Positions 25,599-35,218 are shown, counted from the first letter of the stretch. The stretch: DNA of 64,000 nucleotides from Streptomyces sp. NBC_01216 (GCF_035994945.1 NZ_CP108677.1:2666001-2730000), one strand, 5' to 3'. A program made the numbers and translations. Notes: generated from the letters alone by a model not told the origin.

Positions 25599-26488
25599 GC
25601 GGCGACGAGGCCCTGGACCCGGCGGAGCTTCTTCATCGGGCCGAGCTCGGAGTCGTAGACCTTCTTGACGCCGTCGCCGAGAGCGGCCTCGATGGTGCGG
25701 ATGTCGCGGACCAGCCGCTGGAGGCCCTGCGGCTCGACCGAGGCGGCCTGGTCGGAACCCCACATCGCGCGGTCGAGGGTGATGTGACGCTCGACGAAGG
25801 TGGCGCCCAGCGCGACGGCGGCCAGCGTGGTCTGCAGGCCGGTCTCGTGGCCGGAGTAGCCGATCGGGACGTTCGGGTACTCCTCCATGAGGGTGCCGAT
25901 CACCCGCAGGTTGAGCTCCTCGGCCTTCGCCGGGTAGGTCGAGGTGGCGTGGCAGAGCAGGATGTTGTCGCTGCCCAGCACCTCGACGGCGTGGCGGATC
26001 TGCTTCGGGGTGGACATGCCGGTCGACAGGATGACGGTGCGGCCGGTGGAACGCAGCGCGCGCAGCAGCTCGTCGTCGGTCAGCGAGGCCGAGGCGACCT
26101 TGTGCGCCGGCACGTCGAACTTCTCCAGGAAGGCCACGGCCTCGGTGTCCCACGGGGAGGCGAACCAGTCGATGCCGCGCTTGCGGCAGTGCTCGTCGAT
26201 GGCGCGGTACTCGTCCTCGCCGAACTCCACGCGGTGGCGGTAGTCGATGTAGGTCATGCGGCCCCAGGGGGTGTCACGCTCGATGTCCCACTGGTCGCGG
26301 GGAGTGCAGATCTCCGGCGTGCGCTTCTGGAACTTCACGGCGTCGCAGCCGGCGTCGGCGGCCACGTCGATGAGCTCGAAGGCGTTGTTCAGGTCGCCGT
26401 TGTGGTTGATGCCGATCTCGCCGGTGACGTAGACGGCGTGGCCGGGGCCCGCGGTCTTGCTGCCGAGGGTCCGGAGGCGGGTGTTCAT
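25595..26488 (-). CDS. N-acetylneuraminate/Kdn synthase-like protein without SAF domain
   Basis: NeuB-type synthase, condensing phosphoenolpyruvate with a hexose-derived aldehyde to a nine-carbon acid. The TIM-barrel part is complete: YVTGEIGINHNGDLNNA, DAVKFQKRTPEICTP, DWFASPWDTEAVAFLE, HKVASASLTDDELL, ILSTGMST, LCHATSTYPA, IGYSGHETG and VERHITLDR. At 297 residues it stops where typical NeuB proteins continue into the antifreeze-like SAF domain of about 60 residues. It is linked by ATGA overlap to the transferase gene downstream and lies 14 bases from the cytidylyltransferase gene. Confidence 0.88.
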   Translation of the reverse strand: MNTRLRTLGSKTAGPGHAVYVTGEIGINHNGDLNNAFELIDVAADAGCDAVKFQKRTPEICTPRDQWDIERDTPWGRMTYIDYRHRVEFGEDEYRAIDEHCRKRGIDWFASPWDTEAVAFLEKFDVPAHKVASASLTDDELLRALRSTGRTVILSTGMSTPKQIRHAVEVLGSDNILLCHATSTYPAKAEELNLRVIGTLMEEYPNVPIGYSGHETGLQTTLAAVALGATFVERHITLDRAMWGSDQAASVEPQGLQRLVRDIRTIEAALGDGVKKVYDSELGPMKKLRRVQGLVAA

Positions 26489-26502
26489 GTGCGTGCCGTT
26501 CC

Positions 26503-27690
26503 TTAGGTGTTGGGGGTGTGGAGCTCGGGTCCGAGGAGCCAGGCGGCGATCTCCCGGATGGCTCCGGAGCCGCCGGGAGTGACAGTGACCGCACGGGCGG
26601 CGGCCCGTACGGAGTCATGGGCGCTGCCCACCGCGACGGGCCAGCCGACGAGGTGGAAGCAGGGCAGGTCGTTGACGTCGTTGCCGGCGTAGAGCACCCG
26701 CTGGGGGTCGATCCCCTGCTCCTCGCACCACTGCTTGAGGGCGAGGTCCTTGCGGTCGACGCCGTGCAGGACGGGGATGCGGAGCTTGCGGGCGCGGGCG
26801 GCGACGACGGGGTTCTGCTCGGTGGAGAGGATCAGGAGGGGGATGCCGGCACGACGCAGGGCGGCGATGCCGAGGCCGTCGCCCCGGTGCACCGAGACGA
26901 ACTCGCGCCCGTCGGCGTCGATGTGGACCCGGTCGTCGGTCTGGGTGCCGTCGAAGTCCAGGACGACCGCGTCGACGTCCTCGGCCCGGGGCGTGAGCGG
27001 GGTGTCCAGCAGCGGGGCGAGCGCGCGGGCGCGGGCGAGGTCGTGCGGGTCGTCGATCTCCAGCACTCGGGCGGGATCGGACACGACGAGCGCGGTGCGG
27101 CCGAAGAAGCGGTGCCGGTGGCCGCGGAAGCCCTCGGCGTCCATCGCGTAGACGGCGCCGGTCTCCAGGTACTCGGGTTCCCGGTCCTGCCGGCGCGGGC
27201 GGTGCGCCTTGTCGTGGTTGACGCCGGTGCCGCCGCTTTCGGTCCGGCGCCAGAGGAAGCCGTGGCTCGGGGCGACGGTGAGGGCGGTCTCCGCCGCGCC
27301 CGCGACGATCGGCTCGACGGCGCCGTTCACGTCGTCGGCGGTGAGGAAGGGGCTGGTGCACTGGACCAGGAGGACCACGTCGACCCGGCGGCCGTGGGTG
27401 GCCTCGAAGGCGTCCATGGCGTGCAGCACGGCGGACTCGCTGCTCGCCGTGTCCCCGGCGATCGCCGCCGGGCGGTGGACCGCCTCGGAGCCGACCGCCC
27501 GGCCGGCCGCCGCGATCTCCGCGTCGTCCGTGGAGACGACGACGTCGGTGACCAGCCGGGCGTCCCGGCAGGCGCGGACGGCGCGGGCCACGAGCGGCAG
27601 CCCCGCCACCGGGGCCAGGTTCTTGGCGGGGACGCCCTTGGAACCGCCCCTCGCGGGGATCACGGCGAGCACGGTGGTGGTGGACGTCAT
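26503..27690 (-). CDS. CMP-nonulosonate cytidylyltransferase fused to a HAD phosphatase
   Basis: Two-domain protein of 395 residues. Residues 1-225 are a NeuA-like cytidylyltransferase (VLAVIPARGGSKGVPAKNL, VVVSTDDAEIA, LLVQCTSPFLTADDV, EYLETGAVYAM). Residues 240-395 are a KdsC/YrbI-like HAD phosphatase (VDAVVLDFDGTQTDD, ILSTEQNPVVAARARKL, VLYAGNDVNDLPCF). One protein could thus dephosphorylate a 9-phosphate and then activate the sugar with CTP. Such fusions occur in other nonulosonic acid pathways. ATG at 27690 overlaps the upstream gene by four bases. Confidence 0.88.
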   Translation of the reverse strand: MTSTTTVLAVIPARGGSKGVPAKNLAPVAGLPLVARAVRACRDARLVTDVVVSTDDAEIAAAGRAVGSEAVHRPAAIAGDTASSESAVLHAMDAFEATHGRRVDVVLLVQCTSPFLTADDVNGAVEPIVAGAAETALTVAPSHGFLWRRTESGGTGVNHDKAHRPRRQDREPEYLETGAVYAMDAEGFRGHRHRFFGRTALVVSDPARVLEIDDPHDLARARALAPLLDTPLTPRAEDVDAVVLDFDGTQTDDRVHIDADGREFVSVHRGDGLGIAALRRAGIPLLILSTEQNPVVAARARKLRIPVLHGVDRKDLALKQWCEEQGIDPQRVLYAGNDVNDLPCFHLVGWPVAVGSAHDSVRAAARAVTVTPGGSGAIREIAAWLLGPELHTPNT

Positions 27691-28991
27691 CAGAGTTCTC
27701 CCAGGCGGCGGATGACGGGCGCCACGCGCTGGACGCCGTGGCGGTACGCGCCTCGGGCCGCCTCGCGGACGATCCGGCGCAGTCCGCTGTCGCGGGGCTC
27801 GGGAGCGTCTGCGTCCAGGCGGTGGCGGGCGAGGATCCCGGGCAGGTAGCCGGGGGCCGTCTCCGCGGTGTAGTAGGGGGTGACCGGGGGCAGTTCCGGC
27901 CGGGCGAGCAGTTCGGCCACCCGCTTCCGGGCCGCGTCGAACGCGGTCTCGTACGAGGCTTCCGGGGAGGACGCGCCCCCGGCGGCGACGCCCTGACGGG
28001 CGAGCCAGTCCTCGTCCGGCCGCGGGAACTCGCCGGCGTCGAGCCGCTCGAAGGAGGTCAGCAGCCCCGAGCCGATGAAGTGGTGGTTGCCGAGCACCTC
28101 GCGCACGCCGAGGTCGGTGAGGACCGCGGTCGGGACGCGCCGGTGCAGGGCTTCGAGCGCAGCCGTCGACGAGACGGTGACCAGGAGGTCGGTACGGTCC
28201 AGGATCTCGCCCATATGCCCGTACACCAGGCGGAAGTTGGGCGGGGTGGCGAGATCGCGGACGAGCCGCTGGTAGGGCAGTTCCTCCAGGTGGGTGGTGT
28301 GCTCGCCGGGCCTGGAGCGGAGCTTGAGGAGGACCTCGCGGTCCGGGTGCAGCCGAGCGTGGCCGATGAGCCGGTGCAGCAGGTGGAGGCGTTCCGGGCG
28401 GGTCGCCGGCACCGAGGGCTGGGCGGCGAAGACCAGGGTGTCCCGGCCCGCCTCCCGGGCGTAGGGGGCGCCGCCGAGGAAGGGCAGGGCGGCTTCCACC
28501 ACGCAGGAGGCGTCGGCGCCGACCCCCTCGTACACCGCGCGGAACCGTTCCGCGTCGTGGCGGGAGTTGGCGAGCACGACGTCCGCGCCGTGGCGCAGCA
28601 GCAGTCCGTCGGCGAGCTTCTCGTAGACCACGCCGACGTAGCCGGTGACGATCACCGGACGGCGTCCCGGGGAGAGTTCGGCCAGTCCCTGGAGGACGGC
28701 GCGCACGGTGCCGCCGACGAGGGCGAGGACGACGACGTCGTACCCCTCCCCGCGGGCCGCTCCGTCCCGCACCTCGCGGAGGAACTCGGCGCCCGTCACC
28801 TCGCGCGGCGGTGTGCTGGAGACCCCGGTCTCGGCGAGCTGACGCGCGGTGGGGGTGGCTCGGCCCCTCAGGACGAATCCGGTGGGTTCGGAGGCCACGA
28901 TGCGGCGCGCGGTGAGCGCGCCCCATTTCCACCGGGTGTCGGAATCGGCGAGTACGGCGACGCGCACGGCCTGTTCGGTACTTGCTGGCAC
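27690..28991 (-). CDS. DUF6716-type putative glycosyltransferase
   Basis: Protein of 433 residues in the nonulosonic acid cluster. It has a GT-B-like arrangement: VRVAVLADSDTRWKWGA at the N-terminus, PVIVTGYVGVVYEKLADGLLLRHGADVVLANS in the middle (shown in parts: VTGYVGVVYEK and GADVVLANS), LLKLRSRPGEHTTHLEELPY and RTDLLVTVSSTAALEALHR, the last being like the phosphate-binding site of capsule transferases. GTG at 28991 lies seven bases after a TAGCGT hexamer, which suggests a leaderless mRNA; a TTG at 29030 would give 13 more residues. It is the first gene of the minus-strand operon. Function is inferred from setting. Confidence 0.7.
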   Translation of the reverse strand: MPASTEQAVRVAVLADSDTRWKWGALTARRIVASEPTGFVLRGRATPTARQLAETGVSSTPPREVTGAEFLREVRDGAARGEGYDVVVLALVGGTVRAVLQGLAELSPGRRPVIVTGYVGVVYEKLADGLLLRHGADVVLANSRHDAERFRAVYEGVGADASCVVEAALPFLGGAPYAREAGRDTLVFAAQPSVPATRPERLHLLHRLIGHARLHPDREVLLKLRSRPGEHTTHLEELPYQRLVRDLATPPNFRLVYGHMGEILDRTDLLVTVSSTAALEALHRRVPTAVLTDLGVREVLGNHHFIGSGLLTSFERLDAGEFPRPDEDWLARQGVAAGGASSPEASYETAFDAARKRVAELLARPELPPVTPYYTAETAPGYLPGILARHRLDADAPEPRDSGLRRIVREAARGAYRHGVQRVAPVIRRLGEL

Positions 28992-29179
28992 GTCCAGGAC
29001 GCTAGAGAGGCATTCCGGTTCCCGGCCCAACTACTCCTCAACAAAGGGTGAACAGCGCTGTGCCACGTCCTGAAAAGGGCCGGGAACGGGGGGTGATTCA
29101 GCGGCCCGCCGCTTCGTGTTCACCGGGCATTCCCCGGCCGGCCAGAACGAATGCCGGGGCGGCGCATAACGTCGGCCGG

Positions 29180-30196
29180 GTGGTCAAGCTCTCCGTCGTC
29201 GTGCCGTTCTTCAACGTGCAGACATACGCCCCGGACACCCTCGCAAGCCTGCGTGCCAACGCCCGCGAGGACTTCGAGTTCCTACTCGTCGACGACTGCT
29301 CGACGGACGGGACCGCGGAGCTCCTCGACCGGGCGGCCCGTGAGATCCCGGGAGCCGTCCTGATCAGACACGCCCGCAACGAGGGCCTGGCCACCGCCCG
29401 CAACACCGGTCTGGACGCGGCACGTGGCCGTTACCTCGCCTTTCTCGACGGCGACGACTGGCTGGCACCCGGCTTCTACGGGCGACTCGTGTCCTCCATG
29501 GAGGAGCTGGGCTGCGACTTCCTGCGCACCGACCACGTCCGGTGCACGGGCCGGACGCGCACCATCCGCCGGTCCCCGGTCGGGCGGCGCGGTGAGGTGC
29601 TGCGGCCCCGGGACGCGATCCTGCCGGCCGACCGGACCACGTCGGTGGACTATCCGTACGCCTGGGCGGGGCTCTACCACCGGCGGCTGCTCGACCGCGG
29701 GCTGCTGCACTTCACGCCCGGCCTGCGGACGGCGGAGGACCGACCGTGGATCTGGCGACTGCACCGTGAGGCCGAGTCGTTCGCGGCGGTGAGCACACTG
29801 GGCCTCTTCTACCGTCGCGGGGTGTCCACCTCACTCACGCAGATCGGCGACGTGCGGCAGCTTGATTTCATCCGAGCATTCGACCAGGTGATCGAGGAAA
29901 CCACGAACGATCCGGATTCCGAACGGCTTCTGCCCAAAGCCGTCCGCACCTATTGCGCGCTGATTTCTCATCACGTGGGAAATCCCGGTAGATTCGAACC
30001 GGAGGTGGCGGGACAATTGAGGGTGATGAGCGCGGCGGCACTGCGGCGCATGCCTCAGGACGTGCTCGGCGATGCGCTGGACTCGATGGACGCGGAGCGG
30101 GCGGTCGTCCTGCGCAGACTGCGGCGACGGCGCGGCCTGCCGGGCTCCGGGGCGCCGCGTCCTCTCGGCACCTCGGGTGCGGGGGCCGCCGCGTGA
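29180..30196 (+). CDS. Family 2 glycosyltransferase
   Basis: GT2 protein of 338 residues. The GT-A fold is clear: LSVVVPFFNVQTYAPDTLAS, LLVDDCSTDGTAELLD, ARNEGLATARNTGLD, LAFLDGDDWLAPGF (DxD as DGDD) and RTAEDRPWIWRLH (the ED base motif). Such enzymes extend wall polysaccharides or teichoic-acid-like polymers. GTG at 29180 follows a TAACGT hexamer by seven bases and has no binding site, pointing to a leaderless mRNA. It is divergent from the DUF6716 gene and overlaps the next gene by four bases. Confidence 0.88.
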   Translation: MVKLSVVVPFFNVQTYAPDTLASLRANAREDFEFLLVDDCSTDGTAELLDRAAREIPGAVLIRHARNEGLATARNTGLDAARGRYLAFLDGDDWLAPGFYGRLVSSMEELGCDFLRTDHVRCTGRTRTIRRSPVGRRGEVLRPRDAILPADRTTSVDYPYAWAGLYHRRLLDRGLLHFTPGLRTAEDRPWIWRLHREAESFAAVSTLGLFYRRGVSTSLTQIGDVRQLDFIRAFDQVIEETTNDPDSERLLPKAVRTYCALISHHVGNPGRFEPEVAGQLRVMSAAALRRMPQDVLGDALDSMDAERAVVLRRLRRRRGLPGSGAPRPLGTSGAGAAA

Positions 30197-31644
30197 GGAC
30201 CACCCAGATCTTCTACGCCTCCACGCTGTACGGCGTGACGACCCTGGCCGCCGCCCTGGACAGCGGCTGCTTCGCGCCGGCCGACCGACGGCTGCTGCTG
30301 GTCGCGAACAACGCGGCCGTCCCCGAGACGACTCCCTCGGCGGCCGAGATGCCGGGGTTCGCGGCGCTGCGCGACCGCTTCGACGCCGTCCTGTCCTGGA
30401 ACGAGGTGATCTCGCCGCTGCACCCCGCCGGCTGGACGCCCCGGCCGGACGACCTGCCACTGCTTCAGCGGCACCTGCGGCGCCTGTGGGGGCTGGGCGA
30501 CGACCGGATCGAACTGGCCGTGGAATCCGTGCACGTGACGCCCGCGCTGACGGTGGCCCGGCTGTTCCCCGACGCCGCCCTGGACGTGTACGCGGACGGG
30601 CTGATGAGCTACGGCCCCACCCGCGACAAGCTCGATCCGCTGGTGGGCGAGCGGGTCCGGCGTCTACTCCATCCGGACCTGGTGCCGGGACTGGCACCAC
30701 TGCTGCTCGCCGAGTTCGGGGCGGAGCCGGTGGTGGTGCCGACGGAGGCGCTCACGAAGGTGCTCGCGGAGTCCGCGGCCGGTACCACGACGGACGACCG
30801 GGAGGACGGCGAGGGCCGAAAGGACCGGGACGACCGGGAGGACGGCGAGGCGGGGCGCGGGGCGGAGGGGGGACCGGTGCTGCTGCTCGGCCAGTACCTC
30901 GCGGCACTGTCGCTGCTCACCCCGGCCGAGGAGGAGGAGTTGCACCTGCGGATGGTCCGGGGCGCGGTCGCGCGCGGACACCGCAGGCTCGTCTTCAAGC
31001 CCCATCCGACCGCCCCGGACGCCTGGACCCGTTCGCTGGCAGGGGAGGCCGAGCGGCTCGGTGCCGCCCTGACCGTCGTCGAGCGGCCCGTGCTCGCCGA
31101 AGTGCTGTACCGGGAGCTGCGGCCGGCGCTGGTGGTGGGCTGCTTCTCGACGGCGCTGCTGACCGCCCGCTCCTTCTACGGGCTCCCGGTGGCCCGGGTC
31201 GGCACCCGCACGCTGCTGGAACGGCTGACGCCGTTCCGGAACAGCAACCGCGTACCGCTCGTCCTGGTCGACGCGCTCGTCCCCGACCTGGAGGAACCGG
31301 CGGTCCCGGACGGGAGAGGCCCGGGGCCGATGAGCCACGCGGAGACGGCGGACCTGGTCGCGGCGGTGGGCTTCGCGATGCAGCCCCGGATACGACCGGA
31401 CCTGCGGGAGACGGCGGTGCGCCACCTCTCGGGTCCTTCGGCCGCGCGGACCCGCCCCTACCTCACGCTCCGCCGTCTCACCGTCCTGGGCCTGCCGGGC
31501 GGCCTGCCGGTCCCCCGGCACCCCCGGGTCCGCCGCATGGCCCGGCGGGCCCTGCGGCTGAAGCCGGTCCTGCGCCGGGTCGGCCGCGGAGTACGCAGTC
31601 CGCGGGCGGCGGTACGCCGGCTGAAGCGCGCGCTGCGCCGCTGA
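30193..31644 (+). CDS. Polysialyltransferase-family protein
   Basis: Protein of 483 residues of the alpha-2,8-polysialyltransferase (POLYST) type: FYASTLYGVTTLAAALD and LLLVANNAA at the start, LDVYADGLMSYGPTR, RRLVFKPHPTAPD with the HP motif that binds CMP-sugars in polysialyltransferases, and VVGCFSTALLTARSFYG. Between about residues 197 and 225 an acidic/basic low-complexity insert contains a 23-base direct repeat. The Arg-rich C-terminus may touch the membrane. It overlaps the GT2 gene by four bases. It would polymerise the CMP-activated acid made by the opposite-strand genes. Confidence 0.78.
   Translation: MRTTQIFYASTLYGVTTLAAALDSGCFAPADRRLLLVANNAAVPETTPSAAEMPGFAALRDRFDAVLSWNEVISPLHPAGWTPRPDDLPLLQRHLRRLWGLGDDRIELAVESVHVTPALTVARLFPDAALDVYADGLMSYGPTRDKLDPLVGERVRRLLHPDLVPGLAPLLLAEFGAEPVVVPTEALTKVLAESAAGTTTDDREDGEGRKDRDDREDGEAGRGAEGGPVLLLGQYLAALSLLTPAEEEELHLRMVRGAVARGHRRLVFKPHPTAPDAWTRSLAGEAERLGAALTVVERPVLAEVLYRELRPALVVGCFSTALLTARSFYGLPVARVGTRTLLERLTPFRNSNRVPLVLVDALVPDLEEPAVPDGRGPGPMSHAETADLVAAVGFAMQPRIRPDLRETAVRHLSGPSAARTRPYLTLRRLTVLGLPGGLPVPRHPRVRRMARRALRLKPVLRRVGRGVRSPRAAVRRLKRALRR
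30792..30850. repeat. 23-base direct repeat inside the polysialyltransferase gene
   Basis: The same 23 bases occur at 30792-30814 and 30828-30850 (period 36, in frame), encoding DDREDGE twice. Confidence 0.85.
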
Positions 31645-31648
31645 GCGT

Positions 31649-31689
31649 CGGCCCGGTGTCCCGCCCCCCTGTTCCGGGACACCGGGCCG
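31649..31689. terminator. Strong hairpin terminator
   Basis: Perfect 15-bp stem CGGCCCGGTGTCCCG / CGGGACACCGGGCCG with an 11-base loop between convergent genes. Confidence 0.85.
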
Positions 31690-31695
31690 GGCGCC

Positions 31696-31752
31696 CTCAG
31701 AACCTGCGGGGTGGCCTCTGGCCGGGCCGAAGGCCACCCGGCGGGCTCTCAG
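31696..31752. repeat. Palindromic element, copy 2
   Basis: CTCAG-AACCTGCGGGGTGGCC on the left mirrors GGCCACCCGGCGGGCTCTCAG-type sequence on the right; the inner stem GGGTGGCC (31709-31716) / GGCCACCC (31732-31739) is perfect. The MerR gene's stop (TCA on the plus strand, 31749-31751) lies in the terminal CTCAG. Confidence 0.75.
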
Positions 31753-32570
31753 ACGCGGGCGACGGGCTCCTGCAGCTCGGTCACCCACCGCGCGCGGTCC
31801 TCCGGACACTCCAGGTACAGCTCGCGGGGGTGACCCGTCGACCGGTAGCCGTTGGCGTCGATCCAGGTGGCCAGGGTCTGGACCGTCGGCAGCAGCGCGT
31901 CCATCGAGCCGTGGTGGACGACGGTCGCCGCCCGCTCCAGGCCGGGCAGCACGACGAAGTCGACGCCCTCCGCCTCGGCGCAGGCCGGGACGGTCATCCC
32001 GGCGTGCACCACGATCGAGCCGTCGCCCGCGCCCGCGTCCTCGTAGTACGCGATCCCCGGCCCGAAACCGGAGACCCCGGCGCGCCGCAGGAGGCCGCAC
32101 AGCTCCTCGTACAGCGGCTGGATGACCGGGCTGATGTCCTTGGGTTCGAAACTCCCCGCCACGGCGCTCAGTTCGGCCAGGCGGACCGACGGAACCTTCT
32201 TGATCACGACGTCCTGAGTGGGCATGCGGCCCTCGCTCTCGATGGCTCGGAGCCGCGCGCCGACCTGGGCCAGCCGTCCCGCCGCCTCCGCCAGGGCCGA
32301 TTCCAGTTCGGCCCGGCGCAGGCGCAGCATGCCGCGCAGTTCGGCCGCGTCCACCTGGTCGTCGAGGATCGACCCCACCTGTTCCAGGGTGAAGCCGAGC
32401 TCCTTGAGCGCGATGACGCGGTTGAGGCGGGCGAGCTGTCCCGCCTCGTAGAAGCGGTATCCGCTGTGCGGGTCGACCCGGGCCGGGCGCAGCAGTCCGA
32501 TGGCGTCGTAGTGGCGCAGCATGCGGACCGACACCCGCCCGTGCCGGGCGAAGTCTCCGATGGTGAACAT
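31749..32570 (-). CDS. MerR-family regulator with GyrI-like effector domain
   Basis: Protein of 273 residues. The winged HTH starts MFTIGDFARHGRVSVRMLRHYDAIGLL with typical R-H-Y-D; a dimerisation coiled coil follows (LRRAELESALAEAAGRLAQVGARL), then a GyrI-like ligand domain (about 115-273) ending in YLECPEDRARWVTELQEPVARV. The design equals BmrR, which senses hydrophobic drugs. The gene is next to a LysE exporter in the same direction but separated by 90 bases. Confidence 0.9.
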   Translation of the reverse strand: MFTIGDFARHGRVSVRMLRHYDAIGLLRPARVDPHSGYRFYEAGQLARLNRVIALKELGFTLEQVGSILDDQVDAAELRGMLRLRRAELESALAEAAGRLAQVGARLRAIESEGRMPTQDVVIKKVPSVRLAELSAVAGSFEPKDISPVIQPLYEELCGLLRRAGVSGFGPGIAYYEDAGAGDGSIVVHAGMTVPACAEAEGVDFVVLPGLERAATVVHHGSMDALLPTVQTLATWIDANGYRSTGHPRELYLECPEDRARWVTELQEPVARV

Positions 32571-32661
32571 GACGACTCCTACGGAACGGCCTCACACGGT
32601 GTCAGGGTCAAGCCGGGCGGGCCCGTGCGTGTCCGGACCGCACCGGGCGTCCGGCACCGGG

Positions 32662-33315
32662 TCAGGCGCTGCTCAGGGAGAGCTTCGCGGCGAAGCCGAG
32701 GAAGAGGGCACCGGCCGCGGAGGTCGCCCCCGCCGACAGTCTCCGGCGTCGGCGGAAGGTGGTGGCGAGCCGGGTCCCGCCGAAGATCAGCGTCGTGAGG
32801 TAGAGGAAGCTGCCGAGCTGGAGCAGGGTGCCCAGGACCAGGAACGACAGCGCCGGATAGGCGTAGCCGGGGTCCACGAACTGCACGAAGAAGGAGATCA
32901 GGAAGAGGATGGCCTTCGGGTTGAGGAGGCTGATGACCAGCGCCCGGCGGTAGGGGCGCTCCCCCGCCTCCGCTGGTGCGTCCGACGGCTCGCTCGTCGG
33001 CGCCTCGCCCCGGCTGCGCCACACGCCCCACGCGGCCCGCAGCATGCCGATGGCCATCCAGGTCAGGTAGCCGGCTCCCGCGTACTTCACGATCATGAAG
33101 AGAAGCGGAGTGGTCTGAAGCAGCGAGGCCGCGCCGAGGGCGGCCAGCGTCATCAGGACCGCGTCACCGGTGAAGACACCGGCCGCCGCCCGGTAGCCGG
33201 TGCGGGTGCCCTTGCGGGCCGCGACGGACAGCACGTACAGCGAGTTCGGCCCCGGCAGGAGGATGATGAGGACGAGGCCCGCGAGATAGGTCGGAAGATC
33301 GGTGACACCCAGCAT
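32662..33315 (-). CDS. LysE-family amino acid exporter
   Basis: Membrane protein of 217 residues with six hydrophobic segments and the family signature LPGPNSLYVLSVAARKGTRTGY near residue 20, shown by PGPN and GxRxG positions. NPKAILFLISFFVQF is also typical (LeuE/RhtB group). A charged loop of about 25 residues lies in the middle. It probably exports amino acids; substrate unknown. The ATG at 33315 follows a purine-rich stretch. Confidence 0.9.
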   Translation of the reverse strand: MLGVTDLPTYLAGLVLIILLPGPNSLYVLSVAARKGTRTGYRAAAGVFTGDAVLMTLAALGAASLLQTTPLLFMIVKYAGAGYLTWMAIGMLRAAWGVWRSRGEAPTSEPSDAPAEAGERPYRRALVISLLNPKAILFLISFFVQFVDPGYAYPALSFLVLGTLLQLGSFLYLTTLIFGGTRLATTFRRRRRLSAGATSAAGALFLGFAAKLSLSSA

Positions 33316-33357
33316 GGAGCGGAGTGTCGCACACCGGTGCGAGACTCCGCCCGGGGG

Positions 33358-33408
33358 ATTCCACGGACCGGACGCCGGGCGGGCCGGACGGTCCCACGGC
33401 CCGTGGAA
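33358..33408 (-). terminator. Possible hairpin after the mutase gene
   Basis: TTCCACGG (33359-33366) pairs with CCGTGGAA (33401-33408); the loop holds an inner GGACCG/CGGTCC pairing. Confidence 0.4.
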
Positions 33409-33441
33409 AGCGGGCCGCGGAACGCCGGCGCGGTGCTCGGA

Positions 33442-35022
33442 TCAGAAGGCGTCGGTGGGGACGTAGGTGCCCCAGACCTCGCGGAGCGCGTCGCAGACCT
33501 CGCCGACGGTGGCGCGGGCCCGGAGCGCGGACTTCATCGGGTAGAGCACGTTGTCGGTGCCCTCGGCCGCCTTCTTCAGCTCCGCGAGGGCCGCGTCGAC
33601 GGCCCGCTGGTCGCGGTCGGCCCGCAGCCTGGCGAGACGCTCGGCCTGCTGGGCCTCGATGGCCGGGTCGACACGCAGGGGTTCGTAGGGTTCTTCGACG
33701 TCGACGGTGTAGCGGTTGACGCCGACGACGACCCGCTCGCCGCTGTCGGTCTCCTGCGCGATCCGGTAGGCGGAACGCTCGATCTCGTTCTTCTGGAAGC
33801 CGCGCTCGATGGCGTGGACCGCGCCGCCCATGTCCTCGACCCTGGCCATCAGTTCCAGGGCCGCGGCCTCGACGTCGTCGGTCATCTTCTCGACGACGTA
33901 GGAACCGGCGAACGGGTCGACGGTGGCCGTCACGTCCGTCTCGTACGCGAGGACCTGCTGGGTCCGCAGGGCCAGCCGCGCGGACTTGTCCGTCGGAAGG
34001 GCGATGGCCTCGTCGAAGGAGTTGGTGTGCAGCGACTGCGTCCCGCCGAGGACGGCCGCCAGGCCCTGCACGGCGACCCGGACCAGGTTGACCTCGGGCT
34101 GCTGGGCGGTGAGCTGCACGCCGGCGGTCTGCGTGTGGAAACGGAGCATCAGCGACTTGGGGTTCTTCGCGCCGAACTCCTCCTTCATCACCCGCGCCCA
34201 GATCCGGCGGGCCGCCCGGAACTTGGCGACCTCCTCGAGGAGGGTGGTGCGGGCCACGAAGAAGAAGGACAGGCGCGGCGCGAAGTCGTCGACGTCCATT
34301 CCTGCGGCGACGGCGGTCCGCACGTACTCGATGCCGTCGGCGAGGGTGAACGCGATCTCCTGCGCGGGTGAGGCGCCGGCCTCCGCCATGTGGTAGCCGG
34401 AGATCGAGATGGTGTTCCACTTCGGGATCTCGGCCTTGCAGTACTTGAAGATGTCCGCGATCAGCCGCAGCGACGGCTGGGGCGGGAAGATGTACGTCCC
34501 GCGTGCGATGTACTCCTTGAGCACGTCGTTCTGGATGGTCCCGGTCAGCTTGTCCGCGGGGACGCCCTGCTCCTCGCCGACGAGCTGGTACAGCAGCAGG
34601 AGGAGCGAGGCGGGCGCGTTGATCGTCATCGACGTCGAGACCTTGTCCAGCGGGATCCCGTCGAACAGGACCCGCATGTCGTCGATCGAGTCGATGGCGA
34701 CGCCGACCTTGCCGACCTCGCCCGAGGCGATCGGCGCGTCCGAGTCGTGGCCCATCTGCGTCGGCAGGTCGAAGGCGACCGACAGGCCCATCGTGCCGTT
34801 GGCGATGAGCTGCTTGTACCGGGCGTTGGACTCCACCGCGGTACCGAAGCCGGCGTACTGCCGCATCGTCCAGGGGCGTCCGGTGTACATCGACGGGTAC
34901 ACGCCGCGGGTGAAGGGGTACGCGCCCGGCTCGCCCAGCTTCCCGGCCGGCTCCCACCCGTCGAGCGCGTCCGGTCCGTAGACCGGCTCGATCGGCAGAC
35001 CCGACTCCGACTCGCGCGCCAT
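33442..35022 (-). CDS. Methylmalonyl-CoA mutase-family large subunit, no B12 domain
   Basis: Protein of 526 residues covering only the TIM-barrel substrate-binding domain of B12-dependent acyl-CoA mutases: [75 protein letters not shown] and [20 protein letters not shown] (each quoted in part). The 130-residue B12-binding domain is absent, so a separate small subunit must be encoded elsewhere. It could be a methylmalonyl- or isobutyryl-type mutase; S. coelicolor has a similar gene (SCO4869, from memory). Substrate preference needs active-site comparison. Confidence 0.88.
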   Translation of the reverse strand: MARESESGLPIEPVYGPDALDGWEPAGKLGEPGAYPFTRGVYPSMYTGRPWTMRQYAGFGTAVESNARYKQLIANGTMGLSVAFDLPTQMGHDSDAPIASGEVGKVGVAIDSIDDMRVLFDGIPLDKVSTSMTINAPASLLLLLYQLVGEEQGVPADKLTGTIQNDVLKEYIARGTYIFPPQPSLRLIADIFKYCKAEIPKWNTISISGYHMAEAGASPAQEIAFTLADGIEYVRTAVAAGMDVDDFAPRLSFFFVARTTLLEEVAKFRAARRIWARVMKEEFGAKNPKSLMLRFHTQTAGVQLTAQQPEVNLVRVAVQGLAAVLGGTQSLHTNSFDEAIALPTDKSARLALRTQQVLAYETDVTATVDPFAGSYVVEKMTDDVEAAALELMARVEDMGGAVHAIERGFQKNEIERSAYRIAQETDSGERVVVGVNRYTVDVEEPYEPLRVDPAIEAQQAERLARLRADRDQRAVDAALAELKKAAEGTDNVLYPMKSALRARATVGEVCDALREVWGTYVPTDAF

Positions 35023-35218
35023 CTGCTGTGCCTCCCGATAGAACCTACTCAGCGGTACCGACCCTCGCGACGGACTGTAGCGGCGGCCGTGCGGCCGGTG
35101 GAGGGCCGCACGCTGGGACCTTCCTCACAGCATGCGCCGGACTTCGCGAGGGTGCGCAACCAAGTGCCCGCGGGAAGCATCCAACAGGTACACACGCACT
35201 TGTCCCGGGGGGAATCCG

